A DNA stretch of 35,957 bases, taken from NCBI GenBank assembly GCA_022562475.1, contig JADFPD010000010.1, positions 1 to 35,957 of the forward strand. The letters run 5' to 3'. Position 1 is the first letter of the stretch. Every line of letters begins with the position of its first letter. The stretch comes from Chloroflexota bacterium (GTDB taxonomy: Bacteria > Chloroflexota > Dehalococcoidia > Lucifugimonadales > UBA3495). Shown piece by piece: positions 13,869 through 22,471 of the stretch. The translations under genes and the position numbers were made by a program. The notes below the pieces were generated by a model. It made no database searches. It was not told the origin of the DNA and saw only the letters and a list, made by a program, of their open reading frames with translations.

Positions 13869-13897
13869 TTGACAGCTATAAGTGCCGCTGGTAAATT
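13869..13897 (+). promoter_or_regulatory. Sigma-70-type promoter for the FmdB-like gene
   Basis: TTGACA (13869-13874), 17-bp spacer, TAAATT (13892-13897), about 60 bases before the GTG start at 13965. The -10 hexamer is the same as in the proposed rpsU promoter. Confidence 0.7.
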
Positions 13898-13964
13898 GGA
13901 TTAGTTGGCCTTAGCACTTACCTGGTTGAACTGCTAAGAAGCAACCACATTTAGGAGAATACCC

Positions 13965-14348
13965 GTGCCTCGATACGATTACCGTTGCGAAAGCTGCAGA
14001 AATGAATTTGAACTGGTGCAGTCGTTCGCGGAAGCCGGCCAAGGCACCTGCCCGGTATGTTCGGGAGCGGGCCAAATGGTGTTCCACGCGGTCCCGGTTA
14101 TTTACAAAGGCAGCGGCTTCTACACCACCGACTACGGACGGCCCAAACAGTCAGCAGAGAGCAACAACGGCTCCAGTGACAGTTCATCCGATTCCAAATC
14201 TTCTGAATCCAAATCCTCCGGCGACTCCAAGTCGTCCGGTGATTCAAAGTCGGATACTGCTGCCAAGTCGACCAGCGACAGCCCGGCCAAGTCTTCCTCC
14301 GAATCCGGCGGTAGCAGCGCCACTTCCACTCCCGCCAGTTCCAGCTAG
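13965..14348 (+). CDS. FmdB-family zinc-ribbon protein with Ser-rich tail
   Basis: A 127-residue protein. The first 55 residues are the FmdB/CxxC_CXXC regulatory-protein zinc ribbon: PRYDYRCESCRNEFELVQ with Cys8 and Cys11, then GTCPVCSG with Cys29 and Cys32, and the closing VYKGSGFYTTDY. These four Cys should bind one zinc. The remaining 70 residues are low-complexity Ser/Lys/Asp/Thr, probably disordered. GTG 13965 follows AGGAG at a good distance. Although first linked to formamidase regulation, the family is widespread and its role is poorly known. It has its own promoter. Confidence 0.9.
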   Translation: MPRYDYRCESCRNEFELVQSFAEAGQGTCPVCSGAGQMVFHAVPVIYKGSGFYTTDYGRPKQSAESNNGSSDSSSDSKSSESKSSGDSKSSGDSKSDTAAKSTSDSPAKSSSESGGSSATSTPASSS

Positions 14349-14435
14349 TCCGCAGGCTACAAGTCCCCGAGTTGGCCCTCTAGACGTTCCTACACCGTCT
14401 TACCCATAGTATTTTCGAACAGTTATCGAGTATCC

Positions 14436-14912
14436 ATGAGGGCATTGGTCCAGAGAGTCACCAAAGCTTCGGTTGCCGTTGTTGATCAGACTAACCGGGA
14501 GACTGTCGGGGAGATCGGCGCGGGCCTGGTCGTTCTTTTGGGAGTCGCCAAAGAAGACGACGAGGCCGACGCCCGCTATCTGGTGGAGAAGATCGCCAAT
14601 CTGAGGATCTTTGCCGACGATAAGGACCGGTTCAACCGATCAGCCTTGGACGTGGGCGCCGAGGTATTAGTCGTGAGTCAATTCACCCTCTACGCCGACA
14701 CCCGCAAGGGGCGGCGTCCCGACTTCAACCAGGCGGCCGGAGCGGACGACGCCAAGCGCCTCTACGAACATACGGTGCAGTTGTTTCGGCACACAGGACT
14801 GACCGTGGCCACCGGAACCTTTCAAGAGCACATGCTGGTCACGCTGGAGAACGACGGGCCGGTGACCTTGATGCTGGACAGCGCCGACCGGCAGCGGCCA
14901 CGCCGAGGCTAG
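14436..14912 (+). CDS. dtd: D-aminoacyl-tRNA deacylase
   Basis: A 158-residue cytoplasmic enzyme, close to the normal length. It hydrolyses D-amino acids (D-Tyr and others, also Gly) mis-attached to tRNA. The N-terminus MRALVQRVTKASVAV is typical, the active-site SQFTLYAD contains the conserved SQFTL, and ENDGPVTLMLDS matches the NxGPVT cross-dimer motif with the Gly-cisPro that gives chiral proofreading. Only weak Shine-Dalgarno sequence precedes ATG 14436. It follows the FmdB-like gene after 87 bp. Confidence 0.97.
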   Translation: MRALVQRVTKASVAVVDQTNRETVGEIGAGLVVLLGVAKEDDEADARYLVEKIANLRIFADDKDRFNRSALDVGAEVLVVSQFTLYADTRKGRRPDFNQAAGADDAKRLYEHTVQLFRHTGLTVATGTFQEHMLVTLENDGPVTLMLDSADRQRPRRG

Positions 14913-14921
14913 GCTCTCCGA

Positions 14922-14960
14922 ATCCCTTCTCCCTCGCAAGGGCAAAGGTTAGGATGGGGG
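14922..14960 (+). repeat. Dispersed repeat, family 2, copy 1
   Basis: A CCCTTCTCCCTCGCAAGGG-type hairpin followed by AAAGGTTAGGATGGGGG. The inverse orientation occurs at 25721-25758 (CCCCCATCCTAACCTTTCCC, then CGTGCGCGGGAGAATGG). It sits at the end of dtd. Confidence 0.7.
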
Positions 14961-14996
14961 CGTCTGGCACAACATAAAATCCATCTAGATGTGGGC

Positions 14997-15851
14997 CTAA
15001 TCAAATTCCAGGTCGAGGCTGATGTCCAGGGCATCCACCGAGTGGGTCAAGCCTCCGATGGAGATCAGGTCCACTCCCGTTTCCGCCACCGCCCGGACGG
15101 TGTCGTAGGTGATGCCTCCAGAGGCTTCGACGATGGCCCGGCCGCCGATGACCTTCATGGCGTCGGCCATCTCAGGCACCGACATGTTGTCCAGCATGAT
15201 GATGTGGGCCCCTGCCTCCAAGGCTTCTTCGACCTGTTCCATGCTCTCAACCTCCACCTCCACCTTGATGGTATGGGAGGCGCGGGCCAAGGCCAGTTGG
15301 ATAACATCTTTCAGGCCCATCTCCCGGAAGCGGTTGGCCTGGATGTGGTTATCTTTGATCAGGATACCGTCGGCCAGGTTCAGCCGGTGGTTGAAGCCGC
15401 CGCCCATGCGCACCGAGTACTTGTCCAGATAGCGGTGGCCGGGAACGGTCTTGCGGGTGTCCACGATCCGGGCGTTTAGTCCTTTCACCGCTTGGACGTA
15501 GCGGTTGGTGTCGCTGGCTATACCGCTCATGCGCTGCATGAAGTTCAGCGCGATGCGCTCCGCCCTGAGTATGCCGGCCGCCGACCCACGGACCACGGCG
15601 ATGTCGTCTCCCGGAGAGAGTGGTGCGCCGTCTTGCAAGATGGCTTCGGCCTCCAATGTGGGGTCGACCCGCTTGAAGACGGCCATGGCCACGTCCACCC
15701 CGGCCAGCACTCCAGTGGCCTTGGCCCGTAGCATTCCGGTGCCCTGGATCTCCGGTGGGACCACCGCTTGGGTTGTGGGGTCGTTGAACGTCTGGTCTTC
15801 GGCGATCGCGGCATCGATCAATGCGTAGACGTCGGGGGGAAACTGAGTCAT
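14997..15851 (-). CDS. nadC: Nicotinate-nucleotide pyrophosphorylase (quinolinate phosphoribosyltransferase)
   Basis: A 284-residue enzyme that converts quinolinate and PRPP to nicotinate mononucleotide, CO2 and PPi in de novo NAD synthesis. Recognised by RIVDTRKTVPGHR, KYSVRMGGGFNHRLNL, the LIKDNHI segment, VEVEVESMEQ and the closing VEASGGI and ISIGGLTHS. The length is normal and all three PRPP/quinolinate basic motifs are present. It is the last gene of the minus-strand cluster miaB-nadA-nadC, about 110 bp after nadA. AAGGCG precedes ATG 15851. Confidence 0.97.
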   Translation of the reverse strand: MTQFPPDVYALIDAAIAEDQTFNDPTTQAVVPPEIQGTGMLRAKATGVLAGVDVAMAVFKRVDPTLEAEAILQDGAPLSPGDDIAVVRGSAAGILRAERIALNFMQRMSGIASDTNRYVQAVKGLNARIVDTRKTVPGHRYLDKYSVRMGGGFNHRLNLADGILIKDNHIQANRFREMGLKDVIQLALARASHTIKVEVEVESMEQVEEALEAGAHIIMLDNMSVPEMADAMKVIGGRAIVEASGGITYDTVRAVAETGVDLISIGGLTHSVDALDISLDLEFD

Positions 15852-15961
15852 GACACGCCTTGTTTACTCACGATGAAAGCCCGATGCATCGACAGGCGCA
15901 ATTGTACCGCAAGCGCCACGACCGGGCCACACGGTCAAGGCATGGGCCAAAGGAACGGCGG

Positions 15962-17167
15962 CTACTTGAGGGACAGCATCCGGTCCAGGGCGATTCGGGA
16001 GTCCCGCTTGATGTCTTCCGGCACGGTGATCACGTTGTTGACCTTGCCTTCCAACAGGCCTTCCAGCATCCACAGCAGGTAGGCGGGGTGGATGCGGTAC
16101 ATGGTGGAGCAGGGGCAGGTCACCGGGTCCAAGCAGAACACTGTCTTATCGGGGTTGTTGATGGCCAGCCGGTTGACCAAGCTCACCTCGGTGCCGATAG
16201 CCCATTTGCTGCCGGGCGGGGCCGAGTTGACCACCTTCCGGATGAATTCGGTGGAACCAACCATATCCGCTGCCTGGACGGTCTCCATGGGACATTCCGG
16301 GTGGACCACTATGTTGATATCCGGGTGGAGGGCCCTCGCCGCATCGATCTGACCGGTCGTGAACCGGGTGTGGACCGCGCAATGACCTTGCCACAGCACC
16401 ATCTTGGCCCCGCGGAGCTGCTCCGGCGTGTTGCCGCCTAACCTGCGGAACGGGTTCCAGACCACCATCTCGTCCAAGGGCACTCCCAGGTCCAAGGCCG
16501 TGTTGCGGCCCAGGTGTTGGTCGGGCAGGAAAAGGATCCGCTCTCCCTGATCAAAGGCCCACTCGAGCGCTGCCTTGGCGTTGGATGAGGTGCACACGAC
16601 ACCGCCGTTCCGGCCACAAAGGGCCTTGATGCCGGCGATGGAATTCATGTAGGTGACGGGCACGATGCCGCCCGGCCCCAGGACATCTTCCAGGTCGGCC
16701 CAGGCGTCCTCCACATCTTCCATCGGCGCCATGTCGGCCATGGAACAACCGGCGGTGATGTTGGGCAGGATGACTTTCTGATGGGGCGCGGCCAGGATGC
16801 AGGCCGTCTCCGCCATGAAATGCACGCCGCAGAAGATGATGTAGTCGGCATCGGGACGGTTTGCGGCTTCACGGGATAGGAGGAAGGAATCGCCTTGGAA
16901 GTCGGCGTACTTGATCACCTCTTCCCGCTGGTAATGGTGTCCCAAGATCGTGACCGAGCTGCCCAGTTTTCCGCGGGCGTCTCCGATCCGATGGTCCAAT
17001 TCTTCGACAGTGTAATGCAGGTATTCCGGGGGGATCTGCTGCCACCGCACATTGACGCCCATCTCTTCGGCTAGGGGTTTGGCGGGTAGCTCGTCTTCAG
17101 TCTTGCAGAATGCCGAGTGCTCGATCTCGGTGATCGGCACCGTGGGCCGACGGCTTGCTAAAGCCAT
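15962..17167 (-). CDS. nadA: Quinolinate synthase
   Basis: A 401-residue [4Fe-4S] enzyme that joins iminoaspartate and dihydroxyacetone phosphate to make quinolinate. Family marks: VTILGHHYQREEV, FCGVHFMAETA, NITAGCSMADMAP, VVCTSSNAKAAL, FLPDQHLGRNTA, NIVVHPECPMETV, IGTEVSLVNRL and the C-terminal CPCSTMYR. Cysteines at about 141, 192 and 351-353 are at the positions of the cluster ligands. It is oxygen-sensitive in known members. It starts 19 bp after miaB and precedes nadC. The partner nadB (L-aspartate oxidase) is not in the window; the FAD enzyme at 26471 is not NadB-like. Confidence 0.97.
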   Translation of the reverse strand: MALASRRPTVPITEIEHSAFCKTEDELPAKPLAEEMGVNVRWQQIPPEYLHYTVEELDHRIGDARGKLGSSVTILGHHYQREEVIKYADFQGDSFLLSREAANRPDADYIIFCGVHFMAETACILAAPHQKVILPNITAGCSMADMAPMEDVEDAWADLEDVLGPGGIVPVTYMNSIAGIKALCGRNGGVVCTSSNAKAALEWAFDQGERILFLPDQHLGRNTALDLGVPLDEMVVWNPFRRLGGNTPEQLRGAKMVLWQGHCAVHTRFTTGQIDAARALHPDINIVVHPECPMETVQAADMVGSTEFIRKVVNSAPPGSKWAIGTEVSLVNRLAINNPDKTVFCLDPVTCPCSTMYRIHPAYLLWMLEGLLEGKVNNVITVPEDIKRDSRIALDRMLSLK

Positions 17168-17186
17168 TAATGGTCGCCTCGATGGT

Positions 17187-18485
17187 TTACCGGGTTAGAA
17201 ATTTCGCCTCGACAGCCAACGTTCCTTGAAGGGACCAGGGGCTGGAGCGCTCAATCTTCACTGTGACCAATTCACCTTGATGATACGCCTCATCTTCGAA
17301 GAACACCAGCTTGTGGGAGCGTGTCCGCCCCTGCCACTTTCCCTTCCGGCGGCCCTCCACCAGGACCTCCTCGTAGCGGCCAACCAACCGGGCATTGATC
17401 TCAGTCTGGATCTCTTCTTGCAGACTGTCCACCCTTCGGCGGCGGCTGGTCTTCTCGTCCTCGGGCACGGCGTCCTCCATGGTCCGTGAGGCGATGGTCC
17501 CCGGCCTCGTTGAATAGGCCGCGCAGTGCACCTTGTCGAAACGCAGTTCGGAGAGCAGGTCCAGGGTCTGCTGGAATTGTGTTTCCGTCTCTCCGGGGAA
17601 ACCCACGATGATATCGGTGTTCAAGGCGACCTCAGGCATCGCCTCCCGGATCCGGCCGACCAGGTCCACGTATTCGGCCCGGCTGTACTGACGCCTCATC
17701 TCGTCCAATATGCCGTCGTCGCCCGCCTGCACCGGCAGATTGATGTGCTCGCAGACCTTGGGCAGGTCGGCCACGGCCTGGATTATCTCTTGAGTCATGA
17801 ACTTGGGGTGGGAGGTCAAGAAGCGTATGCGTTCGATGCCGTCAATGTCATTGAGCCGGGTAAAAAGGTCGGCCAGGTTGGGTTGGTCCGGCAGGTCATA
17901 ACCATAAGCGTCCACGGTCTGGCCCAGCAAAGTGACTTCTTTCACGCCTCTGGACACAAGAGTCTCCACTTCCAGGGCTACTTCTGCAACAGGACGGCTA
18001 ACTTGGCGGCCTCGGCGGTAGGGGATGATGCAGAAGGTGCACATCAAATCGCAGCCGTGGATGATGGGCACGTGGCAGGTGACATCGGGCCGGCTGGGAG
18101 TCAGCGGGCCGACACAACCCTCCCAGTCAACGCCAAGCCGGTCTCCCACCATCTCCAAAAGCGGCCCAAATTGCTGAGGCCGCATGAACACGTCAACGAA
18201 GGGGAAGCGGCGGGCCAACTCGTCGGACTTGGGCCCCACCATACAGCCCATGAGAGCAACGATGCGCTCGGGTTGGGATTTCTTTAAGGGGGCCATCCAG
18301 GCCAGGTTGCTGACAACCTTGTCTTCCGCGCCCTGGCGGACCACACAGGAGTTGAGCACGATGACATCGGCGTCGGCGGCCTTCTCCACCGGCTCGATCC
18401 CCATTTGCTCCAAAGCCGCGGCCAGCCGTTCGGAGTCCGCGGTATTCATCTGGCAACCGATGGTCCAGAGGTAATAACTGTTCAT
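17187..18485 (-). CDS. miaB: tRNA-2-methylthio-N6-dimethylallyladenosine synthase
   Basis: A 432-residue radical-SAM methylthiotransferase acting on A37 of tRNAs that read codons starting with U. The UPF0004 domain carries Cys11, Cys47 and Cys81 for the auxiliary cluster. The radical-SAM motif is GCDLMCTFCIIPYRRG with Cys145, Cys149 and Cys152. A C-terminal TRAM domain closes the protein (EVLVEGRRKG...GELVTVKIE). The length and domain order match MiaB rather than RimO or MtaB, although the N-terminal MNSYYLWTIGCQMN is also shared by relatives. It lies 93 bp downstream of tRNA-Ser on the same strand and leads the nadA-nadC cluster. Confidence 0.95.
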   Translation of the reverse strand: MNSYYLWTIGCQMNTADSERLAAALEQMGIEPVEKAADADVIVLNSCVVRQGAEDKVVSNLAWMAPLKKSQPERIVALMGCMVGPKSDELARRFPFVDVFMRPQQFGPLLEMVGDRLGVDWEGCVGPLTPSRPDVTCHVPIIHGCDLMCTFCIIPYRRGRQVSRPVAEVALEVETLVSRGVKEVTLLGQTVDAYGYDLPDQPNLADLFTRLNDIDGIERIRFLTSHPKFMTQEIIQAVADLPKVCEHINLPVQAGDDGILDEMRRQYSRAEYVDLVGRIREAMPEVALNTDIIVGFPGETETQFQQTLDLLSELRFDKVHCAAYSTRPGTIASRTMEDAVPEDEKTSRRRRVDSLQEEIQTEINARLVGRYEEVLVEGRRKGKWQGRTRSHKLVFFEDEAYHQGELVTVKIERSSPWSLQGTLAVEAKFLTR

Positions 18486-18578
18486 AAAAGTAGGCTGAAG
18501 ATCACGGCTCGATTTTTACCTAGGCGATACATAGAGTATCAATTGTTTTGACGATTAGCGACGAACACCGGCAAATTG

Positions 18579-18668
18579 TGGCGGAAAGAGAGGGATTCGA
18601 ACCCTCGGAACCTTTGCAGGCTCACGCGATTAGCAGTCGCGCACAATCGTCCACTCTGTCATCTTTCC
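18579..18668 (-). tRNA. tRNA-Ser (anticodon GCU)
   Basis: A 90-nt type-II tRNA with encoded CCA. The 7-bp acceptor stem GGAAAGA pairs with TCTTTCC, discriminator G. The anticodon loop reads CTGCTAA, anticodon GCT for AGC/AGU codons. The long variable arm fits tRNA-Ser, and the T-loop region GGTTCGAATCC is standard. This is not tRNA-Sec, which would have TCA and a longer acceptor stem. Confidence 0.97.
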
Positions 18669-18971
18669 GTGCACAGGGTAAATGTTAACAAATGAGATTA
18701 TGCCCATCAATACCCGGCGATAAAAGACCCGTGGCTAGACCGGCCGGAGGCTCAGATGCCTTTTTAGGGAGGGTGCTTTTCCTTTAATGCACAATAACCA
18801 GACAACATTGGTCGGGATTCGGCCATTTGGGTCAGCTTCTGATAAGATTCCGGTGTTGACACCCCTCAAAACCGGCCATATGATTGGGCGGGACTTTATA
18901 TAGAGCCAACGGGAAAGTGCGACGGGGCGCAACGATACCAACAGGCCCTCAAGCCACGGAGAGTGATACCC
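18669..18971. other. Intergenic region, 303 bp
   Basis: This lies between the tRNA and the Lrp-family gene. It contains the promoter at 18856-18884; otherwise I see no gene or clear repeat. Confidence 0.5.
18856..18884 (+). promoter_or_regulatory. Sigma-70-type promoter for the Lrp/AsnC gene
   Basis: TTGACA (18856-18861), a 17-bp spacer, then TATGAT (18879-18884). This is near consensus and gives a leader of about 80 bases. Confidence 0.75.
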
Positions 18972-19412
18972 ATGGATGAACTGGACCGAAAGATCATCGC
19001 CCTGCTGCAAGTGGACGGCCGGGCCTCCAACGCCAAGATCGCCCGTGAGGTTGGCGTTAGCGAGGGGACCGTCCGGCGCCGTCTGCGCCGCTTGGTCAAC
19101 GACGACGTAGTTAAGATAATCGCCGTTCCCAACCTGGAAAAGCTGGGCTACGCCACCACCGCCCTCATCGGCCTGCAGACCGGCCCCGGCAAGTCCGACG
19201 AAGTAGCTGAACAGATCGCCAAACTCGATGAAGCCCACTACGTAGCCATCACCACCGGCGCATACGATGTCTTCATCTGGGCCGGCCTGGAATCAGCGGA
19301 GGGACTGGGCACATTCCTGCGAACCAAGGTCGGCGTTATCGAAGGCGTGCAGCGCACCGAGACCTTCGTGAACCTATCGATCAAAAAGCGCACCTACGGT
19401 CTAGTCCTCTGA
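18972..19412 (+). CDS. Lrp/AsnC-family transcriptional regulator
   Basis: A 146-residue regulator. The N-terminal winged HTH is typical: MDELDRKIIALLQVDGRASNAKIAREVGVSEGTVRRRLRRLV-like pattern (residues 1-43), followed by the RAM/AsnC ligand domain (about 65-146), seen in TTALIGLQTGPG, HYVAITTGAYDVFI and VQRTETFVNLSIKK. Such proteins form octamers and sense amino acids. ATG 18972 is chosen over GTG 18963 because GGAGAG then lies about nine bases upstream. It has its own promoter and a likely terminator at 19443. The target genes are unknown; the next gene is a ferredoxin. Confidence 0.94.
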   Translation: MDELDRKIIALLQVDGRASNAKIAREVGVSEGTVRRRLRRLVNDDVVKIIAVPNLEKLGYATTALIGLQTGPGKSDEVAEQIAKLDEAHYVAITTGAYDVFIWAGLESAEGLGTFLRTKVGVIEGVQRTETFVNLSIKKRTYGLVL

Positions 19413-19442
19413 TCCAAAAGCCCCGCCACCGGTCTAGAACCC

Positions 19443-19471
19443 ATAACCACCGCCCTCCCGGCGGTGGTTAT
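19443..19471 (+). terminator. Hairpin terminator after the Lrp/AsnC gene
   Basis: A 12-bp perfect stem, ATAACCACCGCC (19443-19454) with GGCGGTGGTTAT (19460-19471), and a CTCCC loop. The T-tract is short (TCTTCCCC), so termination may be partial. Confidence 0.7.
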
Positions 19472-19486
19472 TCTTCCCCAATCGTA

Positions 19487-19514
19487 TTGCAAAGGCGAAC
19501 CTCTATGCTATAAT
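19487..19514 (+). promoter_or_regulatory. Sigma-70-type promoter for the ferredoxin gene
   Basis: TTGCAA (19487-19492), 16-bp spacer, consensus TATAAT (19509-19514). The leader to ATG 19603 would be about 80 bases. Confidence 0.7.
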
Positions 19515-19602
19515 TCGTGTGCAATACTCGCTCTTCGCGCCCAGGCTCAACCGGGAAGGTGCGAGCCGGCGTCAATATAGAACCGATTAGGAGCCTCCAG
19601 CC

Positions 19603-19872
19603 ATGACCTACATCATCGTCGAACCCTGCGTTGGCCTTAAGGATTCGGCTTGTGTCGATGTTTGCCCCGTCGACTGCATCTACACCCGCGACGAAGACGA
19701 TATGTACTACATCAGTCCCGACGAGTGTATCGACTGTGCGGCCTGTGAGCCCGTGTGCCCGGTGACGGCCATCTTCGCCGAGGATGCGGTCCCCGCCGAC
19801 ATGACCAAATTCATCGCAATAAACTACGACTACTTCAAGAACGTCGACCCCTCTGAAATGAAGCGCAAATAG
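19603..19872 (+). CDS. Ferredoxin, two-cluster (FdxA-like)
   Basis: An 89-residue electron carrier. Two cluster motifs are clear: CVGLKDSACVDVCPVDC (Cys9, 17, 21, 25) and CIDCAACEPVCP (Cys42, 45, 48, 52). The longer spacing in the first motif is the pattern of 7Fe ferredoxins of the FdxA group, which carry one [3Fe-4S] and one [4Fe-4S] cluster; whether the first is 3Fe or 4Fe cannot be told here. The C-terminal TKFIAINYDYFKNV is usual. It is strongly acidic and cytoplasmic. It has its own promoter, and a hairpin follows at 19929. Confidence 0.95.
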   Translation: MTYIIVEPCVGLKDSACVDVCPVDCIYTRDEDDMYYISPDECIDCAACEPVCPVTAIFAEDAVPADMTKFIAINYDYFKNVDPSEMKRK

Positions 19873-19928
19873 GACCGGTCTCCGGTCGCTTTGCAATTTC
19901 CCCAGGCCGGTCTTCCGGACCGGTGAAG

Positions 19929-19965
19929 ATAAAACCTTTAAAGGGTGAACCTTTAGAGGTTTTAT
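19929..19965 (+). terminator. Long AT-rich hairpin between ferredoxin and aconitase
   Basis: Arms ATAAAACCTTTAAAGG (19929-19944) and CCTTTAGAGGTTTTAT (19950-19965) pair over 16 positions with a single G-T wobble and a GTGAA loop. It may end the ferredoxin transcript or act in the aconitase leader; no long T-tract follows. The 120 bp after it, up to ATG 20090, shows nothing I can name. Confidence 0.55.
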
Positions 19966-20089
19966 ATCGTCAGCCAGCGGCAATAATACCGGAGTAGCCG
20001 GGACGATAGGGCCGATGGGTAAGCCGCAGGCATTTTCCGCGGCGGGGCGGAGGATATAACGGACCATCATCATTCATAGGAGCGCTCGT

Positions 20090-22372
20090 ATGAACATCGA
20101 CTCAACCCCGCAATTCGTAACGGAAACTTACAAGAAGATGGAGCGCACCCTTGCGGTTGTCCGTTCCCGTGTCAACAGTCCCATGGGGCTGGCCGACAAG
20201 CTCCTTCTTTCCCACTTGGACGATCCCGCCGGTCAAGAATTGGTTCCCGGGCAGAGCTACCTGTGGGCCCGGCCCGACCGGGTGGTGCTACAAGACGTTC
20301 TGGGCCAGACCGCCATGCTGCAGTTCATGCAGACCGGCCAGGACAGTGCCGCCGTTCCCACCACCATCCATTGCGACCATCTGATTCAAGCACGGGTGGA
20401 AGGGACCCAGGACCTGAAAGAGTCTGTGGCCGAGAACAGCGAGGTCTACGATTTCCTCCGATCGGCCGGGGCCAAATACGGCGTCGGATTCTGGGGTCCT
20501 GGGGCGGGCATCATCCACCAAGTAAATCTGGAGCAATACGCCTTTCCCGGCTGTTTGATAATCGGCACCGACTCCCATACCCCAAACGCCGGCGGATTGG
20601 GCGCTTGTTCCGTAGGCGTGGGCGGGGCCGATGCGGTGGAGGTAATGGCGGGACTTCCCTGGGAGGTCCTCTACCCCACCCGGATCGGGGTGCTGCTCAC
20701 CGGCGAGATGAGCGGCTGGACGGCGCCCAAAGACATCATCCTATACCTTGCCGGCGAGCTGACCGTGTCCGGCGGCACCAACGCGATCATCGAGTACTTC
20801 GGGCCCGGCGTAACCTCCATCAGCTGCACCGGCAAAGCCACCATCGCCAACATGGGCGCCGAACTGGGCGCCACCACCTCGGTCTTCCCCTTCGACGAAC
20901 GCATGGCGGCCTACCTTCGGGCCACCAATCGAGGGGAACTGGCCCAATTGGCAGCCCAAAACCAGGAAATGCTCCAGCCCGACCCCGAAGTGGTCAACGA
21001 CCCCGGCAACTACTACAAACGGGTGGTGGAGATCGACCTTTCCAAACTGGAGCCCCACGTAGTCGGGCCCCATTCACCTGACCGGGCCCGGCCCATATCG
21101 GCCATGGCCGCTGAGGTGAAAGACCCATCCAACGGGTTCGTGGACAAGATATCCACCGCCCTTATCGGCAGCTGCACGAATTCTTCCTACGAGGATATGA
21201 GCCGGGCCGCCGACATAGCCGAGCAGGCCAGTGCCCACGGGATCCAATTGGCCACCGACCTGATGGTGACTCCAGGATCGGAGTCGGTTCGGGCCACCAT
21301 CGAACGGGACGGCCAGCTAGATTCGCTACGGAGAGTGGGCGCCACTGTCTTGGCCAACGCCTGCGGTCCCTGCATCGGCCAGTGGCGGCGCAGCAAAACG
21401 TCGAACGAGGCCAACACGATACTCACGTCCTACAACCGCAACTTCCCCCGGCGCAATGACGGGCAGCCCCAGACCATGAACTTCATTACCAGCCCGGAAA
21501 TCACCACGGCCTTCGCCTTGGCCGGCAGACTGTCCTTCAACCCCTTGACGGACACCCTGACCGACAGCCAAGGAAACCAGGTGATGCTGGAGCCACCCAA
21601 ACCGGCCCCTGAGGTCCCGGCCAAGGGATTCGACCCGGGCAACGCCACCTATATCGCTCCCCCAGAAGACGGCAGCAGCATCGAGATCGTTGTCAGCCCC
21701 ACCAGCGGGCGCCTCCAAATGATGGAGCCTTGGGCGTCGTGGGACGGGCAGGACGTGGTTGATGCGGCCGTCCTCATGAAGGTTTCAGGCAAGTGCACCA
21801 CCGACCACATCTCTCCCGCGGGCCCCTGGTTGAGCCTCCGCGGGCACCTGGACAAGTTCAGCGACAACATGTTCATGGGCGCCACCAACGCCTATACCGG
21901 CGAGGCGGGCACCGGCTTGAACACCATCACCGGCGAAAGCGGGCAGGGAATCTCCGGGATCGCCCGGGAATACAAAGCCCAGGGCCTAAAGTGGGTGGTC
22001 CTGGGGGACAGCAACTACGGAGAGGGCAGCAGCCGGGAGCACGCGGCCCTGTCGCCCCGGCTCTTGGGCGGGTCGGCCATCATCGCTCGCAGCTTCGCCC
22101 GAATCCACGAGTCCAACCTCAAGAAGCAGGGCCTATTGGCACTGACCTTTGCGGACGCCGCCGATTACGACAAGGTCCGGGAGGACGACCGTATCAGCCT
22201 GACGGGCCTAAATGACCTGGCCCCGGGCAAACCGGTCTCCTGCACCCTCAAACACAGCGACGGGACCGACGAGACCATCAGCCTGCGCCACTCGTTGAAC
22301 AAGGGGCAGATCGGTTGGTTCAAGGCCGGCTCGGCCATGAACTACATCAAAAACGCGGCCGGAGGCCTGTAA
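20090..22372 (+). CDS. acn: Aconitate hydratase, mitochondrial-type
   Basis: A 760-residue TCA-cycle enzyme that isomerises citrate and isocitrate through cis-aconitate. The [4Fe-4S] ligands are Cys362 in IGSCTNSSYED and Cys425 and Cys428 in NACGPCIGQW. Other marks are TTIHCDHLIQ, GTDSHTPNAGGLG, and the C-terminal swivel domain with CTTDHISPAGPW and GDSNYGEGSSREHAAL, the substrate-binding loop. The length and order match the mitochondrial-type (shorter) aconitases rather than the about 890-residue AcnA. AGGAG precedes ATG 20090. A terminator closes the gene, and a long hairpin lies upstream, which might regulate it. Confidence 0.97.
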   Translation: MNIDSTPQFVTETYKKMERTLAVVRSRVNSPMGLADKLLLSHLDDPAGQELVPGQSYLWARPDRVVLQDVLGQTAMLQFMQTGQDSAAVPTTIHCDHLIQARVEGTQDLKESVAENSEVYDFLRSAGAKYGVGFWGPGAGIIHQVNLEQYAFPGCLIIGTDSHTPNAGGLGACSVGVGGADAVEVMAGLPWEVLYPTRIGVLLTGEMSGWTAPKDIILYLAGELTVSGGTNAIIEYFGPGVTSISCTGKATIANMGAELGATTSVFPFDERMAAYLRATNRGELAQLAAQNQEMLQPDPEVVNDPGNYYKRVVEIDLSKLEPHVVGPHSPDRARPISAMAAEVKDPSNGFVDKISTALIGSCTNSSYEDMSRAADIAEQASAHGIQLATDLMVTPGSESVRATIERDGQLDSLRRVGATVLANACGPCIGQWRRSKTSNEANTILTSYNRNFPRRNDGQPQTMNFITSPEITTAFALAGRLSFNPLTDTLTDSQGNQVMLEPPKPAPEVPAKGFDPGNATYIAPPEDGSSIEIVVSPTSGRLQMMEPWASWDGQDVVDAAVLMKVSGKCTTDHISPAGPWLSLRGHLDKFSDNMFMGATNAYTGEAGTGLNTITGESGQGISGIAREYKAQGLKWVVLGDSNYGEGSSREHAALSPRLLGGSAIIARSFARIHESNLKKQGLLALTFADAADYDKVREDDRISLTGLNDLAPGKPVSCTLKHSDGTDETISLRHSLNKGQIGWFKAGSAMNYIKNAAGGL

Positions 22373-22411
22373 GCCCTAGTACCTTGTTCAATCTCGAACG
22401 ACGAAAATAGA

Positions 22412-22441
22412 GGGCGTTCCGATGAATCGGAACGCCCCCTT
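22412..22441. terminator. Bidirectional terminator between acn and the HemQ-like gene
   Basis: An 11-bp perfect stem, GGGCGTTCCGA (22412-22422) with TCGGAACGCCC (22427-22437), and a TGAA loop. It is followed by CCTTT on the plus strand and by TCTATTTT on the minus strand, so it can serve both convergent genes. Confidence 0.85.
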
Positions 22442-22471
22442 TGACGTCTGGCCGGGTCCGTCGGCCGTCAT

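Noticed and set aside
18579-18668. tRNA at 18579-18668 as tRNA-Sec
   Set aside because: The anticodon is GCU and the acceptor stem is seven pairs, so it is tRNA-Ser.
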